From Jeongeupia chitinilytica (GTDB lineage: Bacteria > Pseudomonadota > Gammaproteobacteria > Burkholderiales > Chitinibacteraceae): a stretch of 60,337 nt of DNA. The notes under the pieces are model-generated. The model had not been told where the DNA came from, made no database searches, and saw only the letters and a list, made by a program, of their open reading frames with translations. The translations under genes were made by a program, and so were the position numbers. Below are positions 34,332 through 43,496 of this stretch, piece after piece (position 1 is the first letter of the stretch; every line of letters begins with the position of its first letter). The stretch spans positions 1 to 60,337 of the forward strand of contig NZ_BMYO01000012.1 in the NCBI RefSeq assembly GCF_014652315.1, in the 5' to 3' direction.

Positions 34332-35681
34332 TCACATGCCCGGCAGCATGCCCTTCATGCCGCGCATCATTTTCATCATGCCGCCCTTGCTGAACTGCTT
34401 CATCATCTTCTGCGTCTGCTCGAACTGGTTGAGCAGCTTGTTCACTTCCTGAACCGAGACCCCGGCACCGGTAGCGATGCGGCGCTTGCGGCTGGCCTTG
34501 ATCAGCTCGGGTTTCTTGCGCTCGGCCGGCGTCATCGAATTGATGATGCCTTCGATCCGTGCCACGGCCTTGTCGGTGACCTGCTGGTTCGCCATTTCAC
34601 CAAGCTGGCCCATCCCCGGGAGCTTGTCGAGCAGCGCCGACATGCCGCCCATCTTCTTCATCTGGCCGATTTGCGCCTTGAAGTCTTCCAGGTCGAAGCC
34701 CTTGCCGGACTTGACCTTCTTCATCATCTTCAGCGCTTCGGCTTCGTCGACGGTCTTCTGCACGTCTTCGATCAGGCTCAGCACGTCGCCCATGCCGAGA
34801 ATCCGGCTGGCCATCCGGTCCGGATAGAAAGGCTCGATCCCGGCGAGCTTTTCGCCCACGCCGATGAACTTGATCGGTTTGCCGGTAATGTGCCGGACCG
34901 ACAGCGCCGCGCCACCACGCGAGTCACCGTCCATCTTGGTCAGCACGACGCCGGTCAGCGGCAGCGTTTCGTTGAACGCCTGCGCGGTGTTGACCGCATC
35001 CTGGCCCTGCATCGCGTCGACGACGAACAGTGTTTCCACCGGTTTGACCGCGGCATGGACCGCCTTGATTTCGACCATCATTGCTTCGTCGATGGCCAGA
35101 CGACCGGCGGTGTCGACGATCAGTACGTCATGGAAATGCTTCTTGGCGTAATCGAGCGCCGCCAGCGCGATGTCGACCGGCTTCTGGCTCACGTCCGACG
35201 GGAAAAACTCGACTTCGAGCTGGCCGGCAATGGTCTTGAGCTGCTCGATCGCAGCCGGACGGTAAACGTCGGCCGAAACGACCAGTACCTTTTTCTTCTG
35301 CTCTTCCTTGAGCCGCTTGGCCAGCTTGCCGGTCGTCGTGGTCTTGCCGGCACCCTGCAGGCCGGCCATCAGCACCACGGCCGGTGGCACGGCGGCCAAG
35401 TTGAGGCCGTCGTTCTGCGCCCCCATCAGCTTGGTCAGCTCTTCATACACCACACCGACCAGCGCCTGCCCCGGCGTCAGACTGCCGATGACTTCCTGCC
35501 CCAGCGCCCGCACCTTGATGTCGGCGATGAAGCCCTTGACCACCGGCAGCGCGACATCGGCCTCGAGCAAGGCCATGCGCACTTCGCGCAGCGCGTCCTG
35601 GATGTTGTCCTCGGTCAGCCGGGCATTGCCGCGCAGCGTCTTGACGACCCCGGAGAGACGAGTGGACAGATTCTCAAGCAT
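34332..35681 (-). CDS. ffh: Signal recognition particle GTPase Ffh
   Basis: This 449-residue protein binds 4.5S RNA and signal sequences and docks with FtsY. It has the N domain, G domain with GLQGAGKTTT (107-116), DTAGRL and TKMDGDSRGGAALS, and a methionine-rich M domain ending MMKQFSKGGMMKMMRGMKG. It is transcribed divergently from the cytochrome c assembly-like gene across 81 bp, with a TAGAAT-like -10 on its strand. The 4.5S RNA gene is not seen nearby. Confidence 0.98.
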   Translation of the reverse strand: MLENLSTRLSGVVKTLRGNARLTEDNIQDALREVRMALLEADVALPVVKGFIADIKVRALGQEVIGSLTPGQALVGVVYEELTKLMGAQNDGLNLAAVPPAVVLMAGLQGAGKTTTTGKLAKRLKEEQKKKVLVVSADVYRPAAIEQLKTIAGQLEVEFFPSDVSQKPVDIALAALDYAKKHFHDVLIVDTAGRLAIDEAMMVEIKAVHAAVKPVETLFVVDAMQGQDAVNTAQAFNETLPLTGVVLTKMDGDSRGGAALSVRHITGKPIKFIGVGEKLAGIEPFYPDRMASRILGMGDVLSLIEDVQKTVDEAEALKMMKKVKSGKGFDLEDFKAQIGQMKKMGGMSALLDKLPGMGQLGEMANQQVTDKAVARIEGIINSMTPAERKKPELIKASRKRRIATGAGVSVQEVNKLLNQFEQTQKMMKQFSKGGMMKMMRGMKGMLPGM

Positions 35682-35762
35682 GAAGACGACCCTTTCCCGG
35701 CCCGCGCTGGCGCGACCGCTCTGTTAGACTGTGGATTCCCGCATTCTACCCGATTTAGCTTT

Positions 35763-36569
35763 GTGACCTGGCTCGCAGCTTCCGCGTTCGTCGTCTACCT
35801 CGGCCTGGGCTGGCATTTCTGCCGCACCCGCCTGTCTGCCGCCGCACCGCCGCGGCCGATGCTCGAGCACGGCCTGCTGCTGCTGGCGCTGGCACTGCAC
35901 GGCCTGTCACTGTGGCCCCACCTCGCGCAAAGTCCGCTGCACTTCGGCGCGGCCGAAGCGCTCTCGCTGACGGCTTGGCTGGCCCTGCTGATCTATCTGC
36001 TCGGCCACCTCGCCTACCGGCTCGAAGGCCTGCAGCCGGTCCTGCTGGTCATCGTCTGCGCCCTGCTCGGTCTCAGCCTGCTCCTGCCACCGGGTCATGC
36101 GCTGACCTACCCACAAAGTGCGGTCTCGCGGCTGCACTTCCTGACCGCGATGCTGGCCTACGGCCTGTTCGTCAACGCCGCCGGTGTCGCCATCCTGATG
36201 CGGCTGGCCGACCGGCGCCTGCACCACGCCGATGCACATGTGCTGATCCGCCAGCTCCCCCCGCTTCTCGCCCTTGAACGGCTGCTGTTCGCCTGCGTTG
36301 GTGTCGGCTTTGCCATGCTCAGCATTGCGCTAATCACCGGTACGGTATTCGCCGAGCACATTTACGGCAGAACGCCCGGCATCGGCCACAAGATCGTCTT
36401 CTCGGTCGCCGCCTGGCTGTGCTTCGCGGCGCTGCTGCTCGGCCGCCATCTGCTCGGCTGGCGCGGCCGGATCGCGACCCGGATCACCCTCGGTGGCTGC
36501 GTCCTGCTGTTGCTGGGCTATGCCGGCACCCGTTTCGTGCTCGAAACACTGCTGCGCCACGGCGCCTGA
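35763..36569 (+). CDS. Cytochrome c assembly (CcsA/YpjD-like) membrane protein
   Basis: This 268-residue protein has about eight membrane segments and matches the cytochrome c assembly/YpjD group beside ffh: SAVSRLHFLTAMLAYGLFVNAAGVAILMRLADRRL and KIVFSVAAWLCFAALLLGRHLLGWRGR. A role in haem handling is a family-level guess; YpjD itself is uncharacterised. The likely start is GTG at 35763, because the first helix begins there and upstream sequence overlaps ffh. No Shine-Dalgarno is visible. A TAGACT -10-like element lies at 35725-35730. Confidence 0.8.
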   Translation: MTWLAASAFVVYLGLGWHFCRTRLSAAAPPRPMLEHGLLLLALALHGLSLWPHLAQSPLHFGAAEALSLTAWLALLIYLLGHLAYRLEGLQPVLLVIVCALLGLSLLLPPGHALTYPQSAVSRLHFLTAMLAYGLFVNAAGVAILMRLADRRLHHADAHVLIRQLPPLLALERLLFACVGVGFAMLSIALITGTVFAEHIYGRTPGIGHKIVFSVAAWLCFAALLLGRHLLGWRGRIATRITLGGCVLLLLGYAGTRFVLETLLRHGA

Positions 36570-36591
36570 CCCCGCCCCTATACTGACCGAG

Positions 36592-36600
36592 CCCCCCCCC
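36592..36600 (+). repeat. Poly-C tract (C9) upstream of the CNNM/CorC gene
   Basis: Nine consecutive C lie between a TATACT -10-like hexamer (36579-36584) and the GTG start at 36615. By position, transcription would begin at or just before the tract. Homopolymer G/C tracts are slippage-prone. Confidence 0.7.
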
Positions 36601-36614
36601 GACACGGACTCCGC

Positions 36615-37871
36615 GTGGAAGACACTCCCATCTCGGCCCTGTTTGCCGCCCTGCTGATCTGCCTGGCAAGCTCGGCGTTCTTCTCCGCAGCCGAAACCGC
36701 CATGATGGCCATCAACCGCTACCGCCTGACCGGCAAGGTCCGCCAGGGCCATCGTGCCGCGGTACGCACGCAGAACCTGCTGAACGAGACGGAGAAGCTG
36801 CTCGGCGTCATCCTGCTCGGCAACACCATCATCAATACCGCGTCGGCGACGCTTGCCACGCTGATTACGGCCCGGCTGTTTGCCGGCAACGAATTTGCCC
36901 TAGGCCTCGCCACACTGACGGTGGCATTCGCGATCCTGGTGTTCTCCGAAGCCACGCCCAAGGTCATTGCCGCCACCCACCCCGAACCGGTGGCTTTTTT
37001 TGCCAGCGGCCCGCTGGCCTTGCTGCTGCGGGTGTTCTATCCGGCGGTGTGGATCGTCAACGTCATCGTCGACGCGCTGTTGCGTGTACTGCGACTGCGC
37101 AAACGCAAAGACAGCAACACCGCGTTGTCACCGGACGAGCTGCGCTTGCTGGTGCTCGAATCGGGCCGCTTCATGGAAAAGAAGCACCACACGATTCTGC
37201 TCAACCTGTTCGAACTGGCCAAGGTCACCGTCGACGACGTCATGACGCCCCGCCACCAGATGGAAATGGTCGACCTCGAGCTCCCCGGCGACCTGTTGCG
37301 GCAGGAGCTGTTCACCAGCCACCACTCGCGCCTGCCCATTTTTGCCGGCAATCCCGACAACGTGCTCGGCATTCTGCCGGCCCGCAAACTGTTGTCACTG
37401 AGCGAGGCCGATACCGACGCCGACGCGGTGCGCTCGCTGATGCGTCAGCCCTACTTCATTCCGTCCGGCACCCCCCTGTTCACCCAGTTGCAGAACTTTC
37501 AGGAAAACCACCGACGCATGGGCCTCGTCGTCGACGAGTACGGCGAACTGCTCGGCCTCGTTACACTGGAAGACATCCTCGAACAGATGATCGGCGAATT
37601 CACCACCCATTCGCCGGCAAGCGGCGGCCAGCTGGCACGCCAGCCGGATGGCAGCCTGCTGCTCGACGGCTCGACCAGCCTGCGGGACCTCAACCGAAAG
37701 CTCAAGCTGGCCTTCCCGACCAGCGGCCCCAAAACGCTGAACGGCCTGATCCTCGAGTACTTCGAAGACATTCCGGAAGCCGGCACCTGCATGGTGATTG
37801 CCGGCCAGCGACTCGAAGTCGTGCAAACGCAGGATCGCAGCATCCGGATGGTGCGGCTGTATCCTCAATGA
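36615..37871 (+). CDS. CNNM/CorC-type transporter-associated protein (HlyC/CorC family)
   Basis: This 418-residue protein has an N-terminal CNNM (DUF21) membrane domain starting SALFAALLICLASSAFFSAAETAMMAINRYRL, a CBS pair in the middle (VMTPRHQMEMVDLE; GLVVDEYGELLGLVTLEDILEQMIGE) and a C-terminal CorC/HlyC domain. The family is linked to magnesium or cobalt efflux and resistance; no direct evidence fixes the ion. The start is GTG at 36615, since the first helix follows at once. A C9 tract lies 14 bp upstream. Confidence 0.88.
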   Translation: MEDTPISALFAALLICLASSAFFSAAETAMMAINRYRLTGKVRQGHRAAVRTQNLLNETEKLLGVILLGNTIINTASATLATLITARLFAGNEFALGLATLTVAFAILVFSEATPKVIAATHPEPVAFFASGPLALLLRVFYPAVWIVNVIVDALLRVLRLRKRKDSNTALSPDELRLLVLESGRFMEKKHHTILLNLFELAKVTVDDVMTPRHQMEMVDLELPGDLLRQELFTSHHSRLPIFAGNPDNVLGILPARKLLSLSEADTDADAVRSLMRQPYFIPSGTPLFTQLQNFQENHRRMGLVVDEYGELLGLVTLEDILEQMIGEFTTHSPASGGQLARQPDGSLLLDGSTSLRDLNRKLKLAFPTSGPKTLNGLILEYFEDIPEAGTCMVIAGQRLEVVQTQDRSIRMVRLYPQ

Positions 37872-37883
37872 AACCATCCGGGG

Positions 37884-37907
37884 CGCCAACGCCCATGCCT
37901 TGGCGCA
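37884..37907 (+). terminator. Hairpin after the CNNM/CorC gene
   Basis: Arms GCGCCAA (37884-37890) and TTGGCGC (37901-37907) with a 10-nt loop lie 13 nt past the stop. No T-run follows; it is a weak terminator candidate before pilB. Confidence 0.35.
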
Positions 37908-37986
37908 CAGTGCTAGACTCTGCGCGAGGAGACGTCGGCGCGCGCCGCACGTACAAGACTAGACCCGAAGAGTCCTAGCGCAGCTC

Positions 37987-39693
37987 ATGTCCACTACCCC
38001 CTCGATTTCCGGTCTCGCCCGCCTGCTGGTCCAGCATGGCCGGCTTGGCGACGCCGACGCCGAAGCACTGCAGAACAGCGCGAGCAGCAACAAGACCCCG
38101 TTCATCGCGCAACTGCTTCAAAGCGGCAAGATGAACGCCAAGGATGTCGCCGAATTCAGCGCCCAGGCGTTCGGCTACCCGCTGCTCGACCTCGACCAGA
38201 TCGATACAGCCTACATTCCGCAGGGTGTACTCGACACCAAAGTGATGCAGGCGCAGCGGGTGGTCCCGCTGTTCAAGCGCGGCACGCGCCTGTTCATCGG
38301 CATTTCCGACATCACCAATCTGCAGGCTGCCGAGGAAGTCCGCTTCCAGACCGGTGCGCAGATCGAACCGATCGTCGTCGAAGACAACAAGCTGATCAAG
38401 CTGCTCGATCAGTTGCTCGAGGCATCCGGCGCCACGCTGAAGAACCTCGAGATGGACGAGTCCGAGCTCGAGATCAGCGGTGGCGACCCCGAACCGCAGA
38501 CCGATGCAGCGAACATCGACGTCGACGACGCACCGGTGGTCAAGTACCTGCAGAAGATCCTGCTCGACGCAATCAACGCCGGCGCGTCGGACATCCATTT
38601 CGAGCCGTACGAAAAGTACTACCGGATCCGCTATCGCCAGGACGGCATCCTGCGGGAAATCGCCCAGCCGCCGCTGGCGATCAAGGAAAAGATCGCCTCG
38701 CGGATCAAGGTCATTTCCAAGCTCGACATTTCCGAAAAACGCGTGCCTCAGGACGGCCGGATGAAGCTGGTCCTGTCGAAGAGCCGCGCCATCGACTTCC
38801 GGGTCTCGACGCTGCCGACCCTGCACGGCGAAAAGATCGTCATGCGGATTCTCGATCCGACGTCGGCCACGCTCGGCATCGACGCGCTCGGCTACGAGCC
38901 GGACCAGAAGGCCGCATTGCTCGATGCGGTCAGCCGCCCCTATGGCATGGTACTGGTTACCGGGCCGACCGGCTCGGGCAAGACGGTCTCGCTGTATACC
39001 TGTCTGAACATCCTCAACGAGCCTGGCACCAATATCTCGACGGCCGAAGACCCGGCCGAAATCAACCTGCCCGGTGTCAATCAGGTCAACGTGAACGACA
39101 AGGCCGGGCTCACCTTTTCGGCGGCACTCAAGGCCTTTCTGCGTCAGGATCCTGACATCATCATGGTCGGCGAAATCCGCGACCTCGAAACCGCCGACAT
39201 TGCGATCAAGGCAGCGCAGACCGGCCACATGGTGTTCTCGACGCTGCACACCAACGACGCGCCAGGTACGCTGACCCGGCTGCTCAACATGGGCGTTGCT
39301 CCGTTCAACGTCGCCAGTTCGGTCATCCTGATCACGGCCCAGCGGCTGGCTCGCCGTCTGTGCTCCCAATGCAAGGCACCAGCCGACATTCCCGCCGAAG
39401 CGCTGCTTCGCGCGGGTTTTTCCGAGGCTGAACTGGACGGCAGCTGGAGTCCGTACAGGGCCGTTGGCTGCGACGTCTGCAAGGGCACCGGCTACAAGGG
39501 ACGCGTCGGCATCTATCAGGTCATGCCGATTTCGGACGAAATGAACCGGATCATCATGAAGAACGGCACATCGATCGACATCGCCGACCAAGCGCGCCGC
39601 GAAGGCGTGCGCGACCTGCGGCAGTCCGGCCTGCTGAAAGTAAAACAGGGCATGACCTCGCTCGAAGAAGTCATGGCCGTCACCAACGAATAA
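37987..39693 (+). CDS. pilB: Type IV pilus assembly ATPase PilB
   Basis: This 568-residue cytoplasmic hexameric ATPase powers pilus extension. It has an N-terminal MshEN-like domain, Walker A GPTGSGKT (326-333), the aspartate box around DPDIIMVGEIRDLETADIAIKAAQTGH, and a zinc tetracysteine C459/C462 and C495/C498 (CSQCKAP, CDVCKGTGYKGR). The ATG at 37987 has only a weak Shine-Dalgarno. pilC starts 27 bp after its stop and pilD overlaps pilC, forming the core pilus operon. Confidence 0.97.
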   Translation: MSTTPSISGLARLLVQHGRLGDADAEALQNSASSNKTPFIAQLLQSGKMNAKDVAEFSAQAFGYPLLDLDQIDTAYIPQGVLDTKVMQAQRVVPLFKRGTRLFIGISDITNLQAAEEVRFQTGAQIEPIVVEDNKLIKLLDQLLEASGATLKNLEMDESELEISGGDPEPQTDAANIDVDDAPVVKYLQKILLDAINAGASDIHFEPYEKYYRIRYRQDGILREIAQPPLAIKEKIASRIKVISKLDISEKRVPQDGRMKLVLSKSRAIDFRVSTLPTLHGEKIVMRILDPTSATLGIDALGYEPDQKAALLDAVSRPYGMVLVTGPTGSGKTVSLYTCLNILNEPGTNISTAEDPAEINLPGVNQVNVNDKAGLTFSAALKAFLRQDPDIIMVGEIRDLETADIAIKAAQTGHMVFSTLHTNDAPGTLTRLLNMGVAPFNVASSVILITAQRLARRLCSQCKAPADIPAEALLRAGFSEAELDGSWSPYRAVGCDVCKGTGYKGRVGIYQVMPISDEMNRIIMKNGTSIDIADQARREGVRDLRQSGLLKVKQGMTSLEEVMAVTNE

Positions 39694-39720
39694 TTCGCAG
39701 AACAAGACGGGGAGAGCGCG

Positions 39721-40944
39721 ATGGGAGTTCAGGCGAAAGCCGCTGCGGTCAAGGAAATGACCTTCGTCTGGGAAGGCAAGGACCGCAATGGCAAGACGAT
39801 CAAGGGCGAAATGCGGGCGGCGGGCGAGGCAATTCTGAAGAATCACCTGCGCCGCCAGGGCATCAACGTTGTCCGGATCAAGAAACAGCGCAACAAGGGC
39901 GGTCGGCGCATCACCGAGCAGGACATCACCATGTTCACCCGCCAGCTGGCGACCATGCTCAAGTCCGGCGTCCCGCTGCTGACCTCGTTCGACATTGTCG
40001 CAAAGGGGCATTCGAATCCGTCGGTCACCAAGCTGCTGATGGAGATCAAGAACGACATCGAAACCGGTTCGTCGCTGACGCAGGCGTTCCGCAAGCACCC
40101 GGCCTACTTCGACGCCCTGTACTGCAACCTGATCCAGGCCGGCGAACAGGCCGGTATTCTCGACAGCCTGCTGGCACGACTGGCGACATACAAGGAAAAA
40201 ATCCTCGGCGTCAAAAAGAAGATCAAGTCAGCCATGTTCTACCCGACCGCGGTGATCGTTGCCGCCTTCGTCATCACCGCCGTGATCATGATTTTCGTCA
40301 TTCCGGCATTCAAGGACCTGTTCTCCAGCTTCGGCGCGGACCTCCCGGGCCCGACGCTGATGGTGATCGCGCTGTCCGACCTGTTTGTCAGCTATTGGTG
40401 GCTGATCTTCGGCGGGATCTTCGGTGGGTTCTGGCTGTTCATGAAAACCTGGCGACGTTCGGTGGCAATGCAGATTTTCATGGACCGCCTGATCCTGAAG
40501 CTGCCGGTACTTGGTGAAATCGTCAAAAACGCGACCATCGCACGCTGGTCAAGAACCTTGTCGACGATGTTTGCCGCTGGCGTTCCCTTGGTTGACTCGC
40601 TCGATTCGGTCGGCGGCGCCGCAGGCAACCACCTGTACAAAATTGCCACGGCGAAAATCCAAGCCGAGGTAAGCACCGGTACCAGCCTGACGCTGGCGAT
40701 GCAAAACACCAATGTCTTTCCGAACATGGTCATGCAGATGGTGTCGATCGGCGAAGAATCCGGTGCGCTCGACGCGATGCTCGGCAAGGTTGCCGATTAC
40801 TACGAAGAAGAGGTCGACAACGCCGTCGAAGCGTTGTCGAGCCTGATGGAGCCGATCATCATGGTTGTGCTCGGCACGCTGATCGGTGGCTTGGTCATCG
40901 CAATGTACCTGCCGATTTTCAAGATGGGCGAGGCAGTGGGTTGA
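39721..40944 (+). CDS. pilC: Type IV pilus inner-membrane platform protein PilC
   Basis: This 407-residue polytopic protein has two repeated T2SF domains, FTRQLATMLKSGVPLLTSFDIVAKG and WSRTLSTMFAAGVPLVDSLDSVGGAAGN, each followed by membrane helices. It couples PilB movement to pilin insertion. The ATG at 39721 has ggggaga in front. Its stop overlaps the pilD start (TGATG). Length matches the PilC family. Confidence 0.97.
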   Translation: MGVQAKAAAVKEMTFVWEGKDRNGKTIKGEMRAAGEAILKNHLRRQGINVVRIKKQRNKGGRRITEQDITMFTRQLATMLKSGVPLLTSFDIVAKGHSNPSVTKLLMEIKNDIETGSSLTQAFRKHPAYFDALYCNLIQAGEQAGILDSLLARLATYKEKILGVKKKIKSAMFYPTAVIVAAFVITAVIMIFVIPAFKDLFSSFGADLPGPTLMVIALSDLFVSYWWLIFGGIFGGFWLFMKTWRRSVAMQIFMDRLILKLPVLGEIVKNATIARWSRTLSTMFAAGVPLVDSLDSVGGAAGNHLYKIATAKIQAEVSTGTSLTLAMQNTNVFPNMVMQMVSIGEESGALDAMLGKVADYYEEEVDNAVEALSSLMEPIIMVVLGTLIGGLVIAMYLPIFKMGEAVG

Positions 40945-41822
40945 TGGACTCGAGTTTGTTCACCGTTCTGCAGGAGAACCCGCCGCTGTTCGGCGGGTTT
41001 CTGTTCGTACTCGGTCTGCTGGTCGGCAGCTTCCTGAACGTGGTCATTCACCGCCTGCCGAAAATGATCGAGGCCGACTTCCGCCACGAATGTGCCTGCG
41101 TCGACCTGCCGCTCGACGCAGAGCAACCGCCAAAGCCGCGCTACAACCTGATGACGCCGCGTTCGGCCTGCCCGCATTGCGGCCACCAGATCGGCGCGCT
41201 CGAAAACGTTCCGGTTGTCAGCTGGCTGCTGTTGCGTGGCCGCTGTCGTGGTTGCAAGGCAGCAATCAGTCCACGCTATCCGCTCATAGAACTGGCCACT
41301 GCAGCGCTCACGGCCTGGGTCGGCCTGCATCTCGGCGCCGGCTTCGCAGGTGCCGCGGGAATCCTGCTCACCTGGGCACTGATCGCGCTGGTTGTCATTG
41401 ATGCCGACACCTATCTGTTGCCCGACTCCGTCACGCTTCCGTTGCTCTGGCTGGGTCTGCTGGTCAACCTCAGCGCCACCTTTGTACCGCTGTCACAGGC
41501 AGTGGTGGGCGCCATGGCCGGCTACCTGATCCTGTGGGGCATTTTCTGGCTGTTCAAGCTTGCCACCGGCAAGGAAGGCATGGGCTACGGCGACTTCAAA
41601 CTGCTTGCCGCGCTGGGTGCCTGGTTCGGCTGGACCGCGCTACCGATCATCGTTCTGCTCTCGTCGGTTGCCGGCGCAGTGATCGGCATTGCCCAGGTGG
41701 TTGCCGCGAAACGTGGCTGGAGCAAGCCGATTCCGTTCGGCCCCTACCTCGGCATCGCAGGATGGCTAACGCTGATGTGGGGTGGTGACCTTGGTCGCAT
41801 GCTGTTCAGCGGATTGGGATGA
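40944..41822 (+). CDS. pilD: Prepilin peptidase / N-methyltransferase PilD
   Basis: This 292-residue inner-membrane aspartyl protease cleaves and N-methylates prepilins and pseudopilins. It has the zinc cysteines C76/C79 and C101/C104 (ACPHCGHQ, GRCRGCKAA), the first catalytic aspartate region VIDADTYLLPD (151-161) and the second, GYGDFK, with D217. The ATG at 40944 overlaps the pilC stop, and its own stop overlaps coaE, so the run is translationally coupled. Confidence 0.97.
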   Translation: MDSSLFTVLQENPPLFGGFLFVLGLLVGSFLNVVIHRLPKMIEADFRHECACVDLPLDAEQPPKPRYNLMTPRSACPHCGHQIGALENVPVVSWLLLRGRCRGCKAAISPRYPLIELATAALTAWVGLHLGAGFAGAAGILLTWALIALVVIDADTYLLPDSVTLPLLWLGLLVNLSATFVPLSQAVVGAMAGYLILWGIFWLFKLATGKEGMGYGDFKLLAALGAWFGWTALPIIVLLSSVAGAVIGIAQVVAAKRGWSKPIPFGPYLGIAGWLTLMWGGDLGRMLFSGLG

Positions 41823-42439
41823 TCATGCAGCTGATCGGACTCACGGGCGGCATTGCCAGCGGCAAATCAACCGTCAGTGCACTGTTTACGCAGCATGGCG
41901 TGCCCGTGATCGACGCCGACGTCATCGCACACAGACTGTCGCAGCCCTCGTCACCGGCGCTTGAAGCCATTCGCAGCACCTTCGGTCCGGATGCCGTCGA
42001 CGCTCATGGCGCGTTGGCTCGCGACTGGATGCGTCAGCACGTCTTCGGTCACGCCGAAGCACGAACCCGACTCGAAGCCATTCTGCATCCGCTGATCCTC
42101 GCCGAACTGGATCAAGGGGTCGCAGCCCTGCCTTCAGAGACGAACTACGCGTTGATCGCAGTGCCACTCCTGTTCGAAGCCAAAGGCTTTCGTGAGCGGG
42201 TTGCCCGGGCGCTGGTGGTCGATTGCAGCGAGGAACGCCAACGCCAGCGGCTGATGAATCGGCCGGGCATGAATGACGAGCTCGCCGACGCCATCATCGC
42301 CAGCCAGTTACCACGGCAAACGCGCCTCCAGTACGCCGACGACATCATCGACAATGAGGGATCGCTTGAGGAACTGGCCGAGGCGGTCGCCCTTCAGCAT
42401 CAGCGCTACCTGACTTGGTCGGCAGCGGCCTCACCTTAA
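41819..42439 (+). CDS. coaE: Dephospho-CoA kinase
   Basis: This 206-residue enzyme performs the last step of coenzyme A synthesis. P-loop GGIASGKST (10-18), VIDADVIAH and RQRLMNRPGM are family features. Its ATG overlaps the pilD stop by 4 bp (ATGA); a second ATG two codons later is possible. The pilD-coaE linkage is common in proteobacteria without an obvious biochemical reason. zapD begins 68 bp further on. Confidence 0.97.
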   Translation: MIMQLIGLTGGIASGKSTVSALFTQHGVPVIDADVIAHRLSQPSSPALEAIRSTFGPDAVDAHGALARDWMRQHVFGHAEARTRLEAILHPLILAELDQGVAALPSETNYALIAVPLLFEAKGFRERVARALVVDCSEERQRQRLMNRPGMNDELADAIIASQLPRQTRLQYADDIIDNEGSLEELAEAVALQHQRYLTWSAAASP

Positions 42440-42507
42440 TCATTCCGCCGGGTTTCCAAAATGTTTCCCTTGCTGCAGAATTGCATATCTTTGCCGCTGA
42501 GCGCACC

Positions 42508-43266
42508 GTGATCAGCTACGAATTCCCCATCAACGAGCGCATCCGCACGCTGCTGCGTCTGGAGAACCTCTACAACCGCACCGCCCATTTTGTCGCCGGT
42601 GCGCACGCGCTCGACCATCACAGCGCGCTGCTGGGGATTTTCGAGATCATGGAAGTCGCCAGCCGCGCCGACCTGAAATCGGACCTGTTGCAGGAACTAG
42701 AGCGGCAGCGGCAGACATTGACCGGCTTGCGCCACAATCCGCAGATTTCAGAAGCAGCACTGGAAAAAGTACTTGACGACATCGAAGGTACCCACGGCAG
42801 GCTGTTGCAGATGACCGGCAAGTTTGGCCAGTTTCTGCGCGACAATGAATGGCTGATGGCGATCAAGCAACGAGCCAATATTCCTGGCGGAGTCTGCGAG
42901 TTCGATCTGCCGTCCTACCATTACTGGTTGCAGCAACCCGCGCCGCGCCGGCAATCCGACCTTGATCGCTGGTTCACGCCGCTGCTGCCGATCAAGCACG
43001 CACTCGACATTGTGCTTCGACTGTTGCGCGATTCGGCCAAGGTCTGTCACTACACGGCCAAGAACGGCAATTTCCAGCAGATGTCCGGCGGCAAATCGGT
43101 TCAACTGCTCAAGGTCAGTCTGATTTCGGACCTGCCCGCAGTTCCCGAACTCTCGGCCAACCGTTACGCCATCAACATCCGTTTCATGCTGCCGTCGACC
43201 TCAGGCGAACGTGCTCGCTCGGTCGATGCCGACGTCGACTTCTCGTTGAGTTACTGCAATCTGTGA
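42508..43266 (+). CDS. zapD: Cell division protein ZapD
   Basis: This 252-residue protein bundles FtsZ filaments. The start reads (V)ISYEFPINERIRTLLRLENLYNR, matching the MxxYEFPLNERIRTxLRLE start of ZapD, so the GTG at 42508 is taken as initiator; a TTG 93 nt upstream lies inside coaE and gives an unrelated tail. Length is close to E. coli ZapD (247). Its stop overlaps the yacG start (GTGA). Confidence 0.95.
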   Translation: MISYEFPINERIRTLLRLENLYNRTAHFVAGAHALDHHSALLGIFEIMEVASRADLKSDLLQELERQRQTLTGLRHNPQISEAALEKVLDDIEGTHGRLLQMTGKFGQFLRDNEWLMAIKQRANIPGGVCEFDLPSYHYWLQQPAPRRQSDLDRWFTPLLPIKHALDIVLRLLRDSAKVCHYTAKNGNFQQMSGGKSVQLLKVSLISDLPAVPELSANRYAINIRFMLPSTSGERARSVDADVDFSLSYCNL

Positions 43267-43448
43267 AATCGCGAACCGTCTCCTGCCCGCAATGCGGTGA
43301 GCCTGCCGTCTATGGCCCGGACAACCCGTTCCGGCCTTTTTGCAGTCGCCGCTGCCGCCTGATCGACCTTGGTCAATGGGCGGATGAAAGCTACCGCATT
43401 CCCGCGGCCGAGCCCGCCCAGGGCGACGTACCGCCGCTCGACGCCTGA
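43263..43448 (+). CDS. yacG: DNA gyrase inhibitor YacG
   Basis: This 61-residue zinc protein binds GyrB and blocks gyrase-DNA interaction in E. coli. It has the full zinc set C8/C11 (CPQCGEPA) and C27/C31 (FCSRRCRLIDLGQWADESYRIP). The start is a GTG inside a 4-bp GTGA overlap with zapD. The coaE-zapD-yacG order is conserved in proteobacteria. A hairpin follows the stop. Confidence 0.96.
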   Translation: MKSRTVSCPQCGEPAVYGPDNPFRPFCSRRCRLIDLGQWADESYRIPAAEPAQGDVPPLDA

Positions 43449-43462
43449 TCGAACCGGCGTCA

Positions 43463-43487
43463 CGGCATTTTCAAATGCCGGTCATTT
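43463..43487 (+). terminator. Hairpin after yacG
   Basis: Arms CGGCATTT (43463-43470) and AAATGCCG (43473-43480) form a compact stem followed by GTCATTT. It is a moderate terminator candidate; its 3' end touches the Pho-box-like repeat. Confidence 0.5.
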
Positions 43488-43496
43488 CTCCGTCAT
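43479..43496 (+). promoter_or_regulatory. Pho-box-like direct repeat upstream of olsB
   Basis: CGGTCAT-TTCT-CCGTCAT has two near-copies of CTGTCAT (one mismatch each) at the 11-bp period of PhoB boxes. A CTTAAT -10-like hexamer follows at 43505-43510. Ornithine-lipid genes are PhoB-regulated in several bacteria, which fits the gene downstream. Confidence 0.45.

Noticed and set aside
37975..40098. 707-codon antisense frame over pilB/pilC
   Set aside because: The opposite strand encodes conserved pilus genes; the frame is a GC artefact.
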